Shown here piece after piece: positions 34,524 through 44,479 of a stretch of 64,000 nucleotides of DNA. The translations under genes and the position numbers were made by a program. Origin of the DNA: Blattamonas nauphoetae (taxonomy: Eukaryota > Preaxostyla > Oxymonadida); contig JARBJD010000004.1 of the NCBI GenBank assembly GCA_033064195.1, positions 744,001 to 808,000 of the forward strand. Direction: 5' to 3'. The notes beneath the pieces are model-generated. The model did not search any database. It was not told the DNA's origin and worked only from the letters and a program-made list of their open reading frames with translations. Numbering within the stretch: position 1 is the stretch's first letter; the number at the start of each line of letters is the position of its first letter.

Positions 34524-35640
34524 TTGGTGGATGGTCTTGTTCATGAGATTGTAGCGGCTGCAGTGCTGCCCATGTTTGTCCGTCCCACGGATCTGATTGC
34601 TCCTCTCGTCACTCTCTCGACTGTCTGGCCTCTTCTCTTTTCTGACCGTCTCGCTCGCTCCTCTCCGACAGCACACAAACCCCACAATCGCCGAATCGGC
34701 CACACACTCTGTTGGGTCTGCTCTTCCTTCTCCTCCTTTCATCGCCTTCGCCCTCGTCCAGTCTTCTCTGCTGCTCCGTCCGCTCGCCCTCCGAAATGGA
34801 GAGTGTGCTGAGGGGAGGAATTGTGGAGCGGATCTGCCGCGAAATCGAGTCCTGTTCGGACACAGCAGCCCTGACCTCTCTTGTGGGTGTGCTTGGAAAT
34901 GTGTGCAGAGGACTCGCTGACTTCCGTCATTCGGAAGGAGCACAACAGAAAGTCAAACAACCAAAAGAGGGAGAAGATGAAACTGAACACCCGAACGAGG
35001 ACAACGACAGTTTTTCAATCTTTGTGCGAAGTGGTCACGCGCTGGAAATGGCGAAACAGACCCTTCAACAACTTGTGTCTCGGATGCGAACAGGCAAGGA
35101 CGATGTGGAGGAAGAGGAGGGACAACGCCGAACGAGGCTGAACGAGAAGATTGGTGGAGTTCTGATTGAATTCTTTGCGGAGACAGTTGGAGGAGGCAGG
35201 GCCGAGCGAGTAGGGCGATTGGGATTGATTTGGGGAAGGAACTGGCCGAAATGAGAAGAAGGGAGGAGGAGAGATAGAAGCGAATGGAAGGGCAGATGAA
35301 GGCGGAAAGAGAGCGACTCGCTCGGAAGGAACAGGAAGTGGAGGAGGAGCGGAAGAGGAACGAACGATTTGTGGAGGAAAGCAGGAGACGAGAGAGAGAG
35401 GTGGAAGTGAAGTCTGATCCGGTGTGGGGATATTCACTTGGTTTCATTCAGACGCCGTGGAATCAGGATTTGTCGATGTTTCTTGGAGATCATCCCAACA
35501 GCGCCAACTACACCACTGAAGGGACAATATTTCATTTTGAAAAAAGAATGCCAGAGTGGAGAGGATTGGGACGAGGCGAGCATTCTTTTTCAGAAATGGA
35601 AAGCGACATTCAAACGACTTGCACGCACGTCATTTGAAGC
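34524..35640 (+). pseudogene. Decayed host gene with ARM-like and coiled-coil parts
   Basis: A readable frame starts near 34796 (MESVLRGGIVERICREIESC; DTAALTSLVGVLGNVCRGL) and reaches VGRLG near 35224. It must then shift frame to continue as IGIDLGKELAEMRRREEER, meets a TAG near 35276, and goes on as a Glu/Arg coiled coil (MKAERERLARKEQEVEEE; RFVEESRRREREVEVK). Beyond 35410 the sequence (SDPVWGYSLGFIQTP) no longer fits. At least one frame change and one stop make it a pseudogene. The parent looks like a helical-repeat plus coiled-coil protein, function unknown. Confidence 0.6.
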
Positions 35641-35643
35641 AGG

Positions 35644-36061
35644 TGCGGCATGATCCTACCCCGTGCCCCCCTCCAATATTTTAACAGTTGCTTGATTTAA
35701 CTCCATTTCACGATATTTTTGCAATTATTTCTCGATTTGAGACCGGGTTTTGGAGTTATAAATTCATCTACACTTCACCCGATCCTTTTTCCAGACACTT
35801 TTTCATAATGTCGGATAGTCTTCACAGCCCCCCGCTCAAGAGCAGGGGGGGCTGTGAAGACTATTGGTGAATTCTCAAAAGTACCATAGAAAAAAGGATC
35901 TTTGTGAAGTGTTGAAACAAATAATGGGCTGGATCGGGCCAAAATGGGCAGCTTCTTTTCGCCCTCAAAATCACAAAATTTCATCAAAAGTGTGATTATT
36001 ATTCGAAAATAGGCATATTTGAAATTTTCGGTGAGGGGGCACGGGGTATGATTTTGCCGCA
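35644..36061. mobile_element. Fold-back (palindromic) MITE-like element, about 418 bp
   Basis: Its ends are inverted copies (TGCGGCA ... TACCCCGTGCCCCC). Symmetry continues inward imperfectly (ACTTCA..GATCCTTTTT on the left, inverse on the right) to a central hairpin: 19-nt perfect arms 35815-35833 and 35846-35864 around GCTCAAGAGCA, whose inner GCTC/GAGC also pair. No coding. A TA lies beside the CCCCGTG core at both ends (35657-35658, 36047-36048). It lies just after the decayed gene at 34.5-35.6 kb. Confidence 0.65.
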
Positions 36062-36149
36062 GGGGCTGGTAACCAGCCGATTTGATTTCAATCAAAACAA
36101 GATGACGATGAAACGATCGCAAATGAAAGAACAGGCGAGTTAGAAACAG

Positions 36150-36993
36150 TTATCCCAAATTGTGTCCAGTTCCCTGAAATGTCACGTGTGACTGTGTCAG
36201 CTCTCCCCAAAACGTGATCTCAATCGGAACATGCTTCGTGTCGGTGTCGATCGCGAAGACGAGAGGGACAGGAATGTCGATGAAGTGGTGTGGCTGTTGG
36301 ACACCATCGACGAAGAAGTGGAGTGTCCTCTTCTCCAAATCAGCCTCCGCCGACCACTCCTGCCCTTCTCGTGGAATTGAGTTCTGGGCAAGGATTTTAT
36401 GATCAGTGTTCATAACAATGTTGTGCTGATTCGAGACAAGACATCCATTGTGTTTCTGCATCATCGCTGCTTTTGGTGAGTAGTACATTGGCGATGTGAG
36501 ATATTTTGGATACTCGGCAGCGTCAAGCACACCAATCACTGAAAGAAAGAAATTGATGAATGGAGGAGTAACAAACTCACGTTTGGCTTGTCTGGTTTGA
36601 TCGACAGTCGATGAATGCCTTTCGTGACAGGTTTTGTGAAGCATCCGACCCAATTGCCAGAACCGATTCTTGTGACTGTCGCTCTATTCACTCTATAGTG
36701 ATCCTTGCTGAATTCGACGATTACATCAGTTGCGTTCTGGGGAAGGGAAAGATGGGGGATTATCAAATTAGAGCAGTGAAAGAGAGAAGAAAGGCCGAAT
36801 TCGTACCACTTCATCGTCGTCGCTGATTTCTGAGTGATCCTGTTGACAATCGGAGATGAAAGAGATGTACCAGAAAGAAAGGGGTTCTTGTGAAGAAGAG
36901 AAGATCTATCAAACCAGATGAGGTCCTGGGAACATTTCTACTAAACTCGATCCAACCGCAACAATTTGTTATCGCCATCGGAACCAGTTTCAT
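36150..36993 (-). pseudogene. SPRY-like domain gene fragment, exon structure unresolved
   Basis: The C-terminal part (IGVLDAAEYPKYLTS; GQEWSAEADLEKRTLHFFVD; VPIEITFWGELTQSHVTF) has a beta-rich SPRY/B30.2-like feel, with WSAEADLEKRTLHFFVDG resembling the usual surface strand. Upstream, exons DHSEISDDDEV and NATDVIVEFSKDHYRVNR ... GIHRLSIKPDKPN join in frame across short introns. The last junction (KPDKPN to IGVLD, donor GTGAGT, acceptor TTTCAG) does not preserve frame, so the gene may be broken, or it uses a splice site I cannot see. A kinase or ARM partner domain would be expected upstream but is absent. Confidence 0.5.
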
Positions 36994-37904
36994 TCAATCA
37001 TTCACCTTTCGAGATCAAATTCCCTGGATCTCTGATCATTCGATCGCTTTATCGGTTTGACGTCAAATTTGATGAGTTATACAGCGTGTCAACTCGAAGA
37101 CAAATCGATTGAGCTCATTCCTCATGGAGAGAGGTTACCTGTCGTTCATTTGCCGACAATCCCAATAATCTTCCAAGATTGTCTCACGTAATGCCTTCAT
37201 CATGTGTTCTGAGTCCTGATTCATTGATCTCCCTACAAATCATCCCCAGAGAGATTCCGTTCCGCTTGCTTTCGTTCTCAAGCAATCCATGAAAGACAAG
37301 AGTTTCTTAAAGATAAAGAATGATTTCTCCGTCACATCCAAGTTGTATCTGTCAATCTTCTCACCATAAAGTCAAGTGATCTCAATTTGGCACATGAAGG
37401 GTTCTTTCCGTCATTGAGTTTGAAAATGTCTCCTACCGCTCGATTCTTCTCTTGCAACACTTTGAACCTGATGGTTGTCGATCTATTTGTGGGATTCAAG
37501 CTCAGAATGCATCATTGAAACAATCTATTGGGTTCTTGATCACTTCGAAAAAGCGATGAAGCACATCCCAATCAACTCATCATTCTCCGGGTCAAATCTC
37601 AGAAATTTGGCCTGTTAAGCTGTGTCCAGTCGAGGTGTCAATGTCCAGTCCAATGTCCAGTCTCCTATTTAAGCTTCATGGGAATTGGATGATCTCCAGC
37701 CCTACATTTTAATTCGATTGACCACTTCAATTGTTCTGATAAGTAGTTTCTGGTCATGTTCGTTGTTATGCGTGTGATACTCTGTATCAGACAAAATTCA
37801 TATCAATCAAGATGGAGAAGTAGCGTCTAACGCAAAAAACTGGGGAAACAATTAAAAGGATGGCGAGTCAGACTGGAGCTATGAGGATCTCAAAAGAGGG
37901 GCGA
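36994..37904. other. AT-rich stretch without a gene; short TGTCCAGTC cluster
   Basis: No open frame of note. 37620-37665 has three closely spaced GTCCAGT/GTCCAAT words, similar in order to a cluster at 51199-51250 on the other side of the hAT nest. Confidence 0.4.
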
Positions 37905-37973
37905 ATCGCAAACAGGGCTTTCCAAAAATACCCATACTTTTCTGGAAGTGGACGAAAAAATGAAAATGCTCGT

Positions 37974-39108
37974 TTGTTGAAGACCCTTCAGATTCTTAAG
38001 AAATCTCTTGTTTTAAACAGAGCTGTGAAGTGAAATAGAGATTGTCCAGTCTGCGGACAACAAATGAACAATAAAGTGGGACTCATGATCTGTCAAACTG
38101 AATATGAGGCTATGAGGAGACAGGGGGGATATGAATATGCACTGCAGTTGTTAACGTTTGCGGAGGATGTGAGAGAAGATCGAGTTTCTTCTTCGTGTTC
38201 CTGTTGTTGGGAGAAAGAAGAGTGGGCTTGAGTTGTTTGAATCGGTCATCTTGTTCTTCATGTTGGAGGATGACGTGGAAGATTGTCCTTTATGCAATTG
38301 ATCTGCTGGAGGAATTCAGCTATATTTGATCATATCGTTCTCAGCTCTCCTCTCTTCACTTGACCAAGACAATGCCGATTTGGGAGCAGTGGATCTGCTA
38401 CACTGGAGAACACGCAACTTTTTGGATGGGTGGATGACCGCCTTCACACCAGACAGTGGAGGAGTGGTAATACTAATGACCCTTTCTTGAACACCATGTC
38501 CAACAAACTCTGTTCCGATTCTCTAGTTCACTCGTTTAAAATACTGAATCAACATCATCACGTCCCATTTGGACGATGTTGATGTCATCTGTCCGGATTG
38601 TGCAGTCATCTAAACCTCAGCCCGACAAAGCGGGTTCGACGTCACTAACTGGAAGTTAACATGTTGTACGAACGGCTGTAACCGGTAAAATGCTGTCTGC
38701 ATCTATGCAATCAAGTTCTGCACCCTCTACAACATCGAAGGGACAGACTAAGACACCCACGCAGAAGGAGGATCCCTCTTTTTCAGCTTGAGAAAACTGG
38801 AATTAATGGAGTAAATCACCGTGCAGAACTGCAAATCGAATGGAAAAAGATCAGGAATTGACTGTCTAGTCGACCAAACGTATATCATCAGATCGTGTCG
38901 TGACATGATGATGTTTCAACAACTTTCACGAATTATTCGCTCACATGATGCACTTGAGGTGAAATCTGATCAATTATCGCAACAACGTATGAAAATCTTG
39001 AGATTCGAGAAAATCTGATCCCCAGCTACCGCCTGCACGCAGTAATGCAATCCCCCTTCGTCGACGTGATTATCTTCGAAACAATGCCCAAAACGACTCC
39101 CATTCGTC
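37974..39108. other. Interior of element X without a clear gene
   Basis: Only short, interrupted frames. One (38821-39018) reads DCLVDQTYIIRSC and IIRSHDALEVKS and may be a worn upstream part of the ABC-transporter fragment. Confidence 0.35.
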
Positions 39109-40287
39109 TTGTGGAATGGTCTGAAGACGTTTATGAAGAAGGACGATGATGACAACACGTGGATTCCAGATAACAATTCGGTTGATCCTTCACAACTCCA
39201 ACTTTCCTCACTCGACTCCGTTCCTCATCTCGGTCTCTACCACTACACTCCGTCACCATCAACTATGCCACACAACACTCTGACATTGAATCACGGGGAA
39301 TACTGCGCGCTGGTAGGGACGTTGGGATGAGGGAAGCCACTGCTTCTGTCGGCGCTCACAGGGCTAAACGACGCGTGGGGAGGAAGAAGGTTTGTGGGTG
39401 ACCAAGCCGTGCTCATGCCACAGGATCCATTTGTGCAGGACACGTCACTGCGAAGCATCAATCTATATGGATCAGAGTTGGACAAGACGAGGCTGGAGTG
39501 TGTGGTGCGTGCATGCTGCTTCAACACGGATGAAAAAGCGAAGCCCGACGGACTGAACACGTTCGTTGGCGGTCACAGGCGAAAGTTAAGCGGAGGACAG
39601 AAGCAGCGGATGTGTCTGGCGCATGTGTGCTATTCGATTCTGATGCAACGCGAGGCCGACTCCAACACATCCTCAGACTCTGATTCAGAATCAAACCACA
39701 AGCAAGCTGGAGAAGGCCACAGCGGCATGGAGCGAGTGGTGCTTCTGAACAGCCCACGATCGGCGTGCAATATACAAGCAGCAGACACACCTTTAGAGGA
39801 AGGCTACGCTGTACCCACAATTCACTCTGCTCCGTCTCCCTCGCATACTATGGATAAGATAGATGGAAATGAGGAGGGAGCTGAAACGGAATCAGCCGTA
39901 CAGTCCACTTGTGTGATCACTCTCCACGCGATCGTGTCGTTATTCATTGTTTCCGTTCTGAAAACACTTGCTGACACAGCGGTCGCCCCACTAGAAGAGG
40001 CTCTAAAGGAGAAACAGAGGAAGGACGCACAAACCGACACGCGGTCAGATTCTTTCAATTTGGACAACATCGTCTCTGAGGCCCCAGCGATCTGCCAGAT
40101 GGGACCAGGCGAGATCATTGTGCGGATAGTGGCCGAGGTGCAGGATCAGAGCGATTGTCATGCAATTGGACGATGCCACAAATGTGTGATCGTCTGTCAA
40201 ACACGCCAACACTTCCATCAAACGCTCGCTGCTCGACGTGGGTGTGATCCAAAAGCTGTTCGGGCTGCTTTTGGAAAGAGGACGTAG
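39109..40287 (+). pseudogene. ABCC-type ABC transporter nucleotide-binding domain fragment carried by hAT element X
   Basis: One frame contains NTLTLNHGEYCALVGTLG, a TGA at 39328-39330, then GKPLLLSAL: a Walker A with a stop at one position and Pro for Ser. QDPFVQDTSLRSINLYG is the Q-loop region, RKLSGGQKQRMCLAH a good ABC signature, and VVLLNSPRSACNIQ a Walker B/D-loop in which Asp is Asn and SALD is SACN. An acidic insert lies between signature and Walker B. No membrane domain is intact. Order and motifs fit the first nucleotide-binding domain of an ABCC/MRP exporter. Loss of catalytic residues says it is dead. Confidence 0.75.
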
Positions 40288-40580
40288 TGATGATGAGCGT
40301 GCCGCTTCGGGTGGAGGGAGAGAGTCGCGATAGTGACGCTTCGTCCTTCTTTCTCTTTGTGATTCTTTGTACAGATGCATCTCGGCAGTCTCACCCTCAC
40401 TCCGACTCGACATGATGGAAGGGCTTTGTCAGAACACAGAATAGGTTGTGGAGTCGAAACTGTCCAATGCAATCTCGCCGTCATTCACAACGTCGTGCGA
40501 TCTCTCCACAGGAAGGGCGATGAGACAGCGAGATATCGAATGACTTCACCGTTGAGATCGAATGTGACTGCCTCATCATC

Positions 40581-41330
40581 TCCCTCCATCTCCCGCTCAC
40601 TATCATCATCTCACTCCATCTCCCACCCACGATCATCGACCCCGTCCACTCCCACCCACGATCATCGTCTCCGTCCACTCCCACTCACGATCGTCGTCGT
40701 CTCCGTCCGCTCCCACTCACGATCGTCGTCGTCTCCGTCCACTCCCACTCACGATCATCATCGACTCCGTCCGCTCCCACTCACGATCGTCGTCGTCTCC
40801 GTCCACTCCCACTCACGATCATCATCGACTCCGTACGCTCCCACTCACGATCGTCGTCGTCTCCGTCCACTCCCACCCACGATCATCGTCTCCGTCCGCT
40901 CCCACTCACGATCGTCGTCGTCTCCGTCCGCTCCCACTCACGATCATCATCGACTCCGTACGCTCCCACTCACGATCGTCGTCGTCTCCGTCCGCTCCCA
41001 CACTCGATCATCATCGACTCCGTCCGCTCCCACTCACGATCATCATCGACTCCGTCCGCTCCCACACACGATCATCATCGACTCCGTCCGCTCCCACACA
41101 CGATCATCATCGACTCCGTCCGCTCCCACTCACGATCATCATCGACTCCGTCCGCTCCCACACACGATCATCGTCGACTCCGTCCGCTCCCGCACACGAT
41201 CGTCACCGTCTCCGTCCGCTTCCACTCACGATCATCGACTCCGTCCGCTTCCACTCACGATCGTCATCGTCTCCGTCCGCTCCCGCTCTCGATCATCATC
41301 GACTCCGTCCGCTCCCACTCCCAATCTTCT
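40581..41330. repeat. 32-bp minisatellite inside hAT element X
   Basis: About 23 imperfect units containing CGATCATCATCGACTCCGTC and CGCTCCCACTCA. The plus-strand frame across it is open only because of the repeat (RSHSRSS, PTHDHHRL); I do not call a protein. Confidence 0.85.
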
Positions 41331-41606
41331 CGTATCCACTTCCTCACACATTGTTTTCCAGCAATTTCTCTTAAATCACTTCATGAATCTACATCTGATT
41401 GTGGTGTGACTAGAATGTGAAAAGAGCAAGAATGGAATATCTGAGAAAAGTATGGGGATGTGATCAAAGCCGGATCTCTCCACCAAGATGAAGTTATGAC
41501 AAAGGCTCCAAGGAAAATGTTCGTCAGAATTATATCAACATGAAAAATCTTAAATCTGAACAAACTGAGCAAGTCGGCTCCATGGGTGGAAAGCCCTGAT
41601 CGCAAA

Positions 41607-42433
41607 ACGCAGGAGATAGGACTGAACCGCGCTATGAAGGGGAGAAGACTGGATCGCGCCATGCAGAGGAGAAGACTGGATCGCGTTATGCAGAGGAGAA
41701 GACTGGATCGCGTCATGCAGAGGAGAAGACTGGATCGCGTCATGCAGAGGAGAAGACTGGATCGCGTCACGCAGAGGAGAAGACTGGATCGCGTCATGCA
41801 GAGGAGTGATCTGAATCGCGCTATGAAGGGGAGAAGACTGGATCGCGTCACGCAGAGGAGAAGACTGGATCGCGTCATGCAGAGGAGAAGACTGGATCGC
41901 GTCACGCAGAGGAGAAGACTGGATCGCGTCATGCAGAGGAGAAGACTGGATCGCGTCACGCAGAGGAGAAGACTGGATCGCGTCATGCAGAGGAGTGATC
42001 TGAACCGCGCTATGAAGGGGAGAAGACTGGATCGCGTCACGCAGAGGAGAAGACTGGATCGCGTCATGCAGAGGAGAAGACTGGGTCGCGTCACGCAGAG
42101 GAGAAGACTGGATCGCGTCATGCAGAGGAGAAGACTGGATCGCGTCATGCAGAGGAGTGATCTGAACCGCGCTATGAAGGGGAGAAGACTGGATCGCGTC
42201 ACGCAGAGGAGAAGACTGGATCGCGTCATGCAGAGGAGTGATCTGAACCGCGCTATGAAGGGGAGAAGACTGGATCGCGTCACGCAGAGGAGAAGACTGG
42301 ATCGCGTCATGCAGAGGAGAAGACTGGATCGCGCCATGCAGAGGAGAAGACTGGATCGCGTTATGCAGAGGAGAAGACTGGATCGCGTCATGCAGGGGAG
42401 AGGACTGGATCGCGTCATGCAGAGGAGAGGAGT
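41607..42433. repeat. 27-bp minisatellite downstream of the hAT Z transposase
   Basis: About 30 units of GAAGACTGGATCGCGT plus CATGCAGAGGA, with a longer variant unit (GTGATCTGAA.CGCGCTATGAAGG) recurring every few units, giving a higher-order pattern. Because 27 is a multiple of three and the unit lacks stops, frames are open on both strands for about 300-385 codons. Element X inserted right beside its left edge. Confidence 0.88.
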
Positions 42434-42596
42434 TGATGCCACACATGTTGATGTTCTGCCTATTCGGTGCCTTCCATTCGAATGAATGTGTTGAGCGGAA
42501 CTCGAACCTGCCTTTCGGAGCGAGAGACTCAAGAGCATAAACGATCACGTTGAATGACGATCTAACAAGCGATAGATGAAGTGGTACAATTCGGGT

Positions 42597-44404
42597 TCAG
42601 TTCGGGATTGATAACAGTTTCGAACATGCCTGTGATCCAACTCGGAGAATTGCACGAACAGTCTCTGGATCCATTGAAAACCGATGCGATCCAATGAGTG
42701 TTCTCATTTGAGAAAAGAGACGCTCACAGCATGCTTCTGTCGCTGCAGTGCTTAGCATACAAACAGCAACAGTTGATAGTGTTTGAACAATGATATTTGA
42801 TGAGTCTCGATTGTTCTTCCAGTACATATATGGTTTCGTTTCGAATAGACAGTCGAAAGGAAGCGTGAGCAGATGGTTTAACCAAGCAAGGTAATTAGCC
42901 TGGACACACAGAATGGATTTGGGATCCAATCCTGGGATGGATTGTCGAATGGTGAGTCCAAGTTGGACACATAGCAGATGTTTCCACTGAGTTTCGCCAA
43001 TCACAGTTCGACAAGTCTGGTACTCGTCTGAATCTGCAGAATCATCAGAATCATGCTCTTCTCCAATTGTCTCCTCCAATAGTCTCTCCAGTTGACTCTG
43101 CTTTCCGATGATGTCCGATTGTGAATAATCCGCTGAACTGCATCGACGCTTAACTTTCTGAATGGGGATGTCCTGGGAAGTGTCATCAAATCGCTGAGTG
43201 TACTCAAGTTCATAACGAAGCACTTGTATCGTCGCTTCTTTGATTGTTTTGTTTCCAGCTTGTGATAGTGTTGATTTTTGTCTCATTTCTCTTTGAGCAG
43301 GAGTATAGTCTTCCTCCACGCCACTATCTCCATCTTCTGACTCGCCTGTTTCGAAATACTCGCCAATGTCAGGACCAAGATCGATAAGAGTCTGTTGTAA
43401 GTGAGTTTCCTGATGGATAGCAGCCTGACGGCGACCCTCTGTTCGAATCTGAATTGGAGTGGGAAGGTTCGTGAGATCAGGGAGATCTCTCTTTTCATCC
43501 AGAGAGAGTTGGGAAGGAGTCGGAAGTGGGATGAATTCAATTGGTGACGAGGCGGGATATGATGCAATCTCCTTCATTCTGTCAAATGGGATTCCCGTCA
43601 TGACATGTCGCCCAAAGGGAGTGAACGAGAATGCTAGCGCCCTCAGCATCGCCGAATCTGTTTGCACGATGCGACAAAACACGCAGTCCTCGCAAGTTCT
43701 GGTAGGAGGAATCCAGACTTGGTGATGTTCCTGTAGTAACACTGTGAGTGCTTCGTAGTGAAGGAGAAGTTGAAATACAGCTGGTAGAACATCGGACAAA
43801 GATCTTTGATCGGATTCCAGGTAACTCACAGTTTGAAAGAGGGGGATGACGAGGTGATAGAGGATCAGGACCTCGAATTGTCGTTGTGCAGTGAACTGGT
43901 CTGGAAAAAGCTCGGTGAGTTTCTTTGATTCTTGGTAGACCCAGAGAACAAGAGATGAGATGGAAATCCATCTGTGGGCTAAAAACCGAGGTGGTTTCCT
44001 GGAAAAATTCGATTTGTAGCGAACTGCACGGCACTCGTTGACGAGATTCTCAACGAAGGTGTGGATTGAACGAAGAAGAGGGGAAAGGCCTACAGCATCG
44101 CGGTATGCGTTGTGGAGAAGATGGGCAGCACATTGCGAATGAAAAGGTCGCCAGGAAAGGGGCTGAGAAACGAACCTTGTATAATGTGAATCTGACTCGA
44201 TATTGTCAAGATCAATACAGTGGATCATACAAGCTGCAGAGTCGCTTACGACTGATGCGATAGTTAATCCATTTTCTGTTGCCTTCTCGATGATTGTTGC
44301 AACTGATCGAGCAAGTGTGACACTTGCGTGATCTTCATCCCTAAGATCAGCAATGACTGGCGATGGATATGTTTGCGGATTCACAAATTGAAAAGCGTTG
44401 TAGG
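42597..44404 (-). pseudogene. hAT transposase Z, C-terminal three quarters (split by element Y)
   Basis: Contains the hAT core VVSDSAACMIHCID and HSQCAAHLLHNAYRD. The C-terminal dimerisation (hATC) domain is clear: YWKNNRDSSNIIVQTLSTVA and ATEACCERLFSQMRTLIG. An acidic, poorly conserved stretch lies mid-protein. The frame is open for 600 codons after the target site. The N-terminal part is at 50009-50757, on the far side of element Y. The two parts share the 8-bp duplication GTTGTAGG (44397-44404, 50009-50016). Without Y and with one duplicate the gene would be 830 residues and open, so Z was probably active until a recent insertion. Confidence 0.88.
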
Positions 44405-44479
44405 CAGGGCTTTCCAAAAGTACCCATAATTTTGTAGAATCAGATCACATCACCCTTTTAAAAACCATGTACTGAAATC

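Larger units (their letters stand above)
37913..41598. mobile_element. hAT-superfamily DNA transposon X, non-autonomous, 3.7 kb
   Basis: Left end CAGGGCTTTCCAAAAATACC, right end (inverted) CAGGGCTTTCCACCCATGG, flanked by the 8-bp target duplication ATCGCAAA (37905-37912 and 41599-41606). Eight-base duplications and CAGGG ends are hAT hallmarks. The ends match those of element Y, so Y's transposase may mobilise it. The interior holds a decayed ABC-transporter fragment and a minisatellite but no transposase. Confidence 0.88.

Noticed and set aside
40375-41409. Plus-strand open frame of 344 codons (RSHSRSS repeats)
   Set aside because: Produced by a 32-bp minisatellite inside hAT element X.
41607-42433. 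CRISPR array
   Set aside because: No unique spacers between repeats, eukaryotic context, no cas genes; it is a minisatellite.
41381-42548. Open frames of 299-385 codons on both strands
   Set aside because: They are translations of a 27-bp tandem repeat that lacks stops; length alone comes from the repeat.
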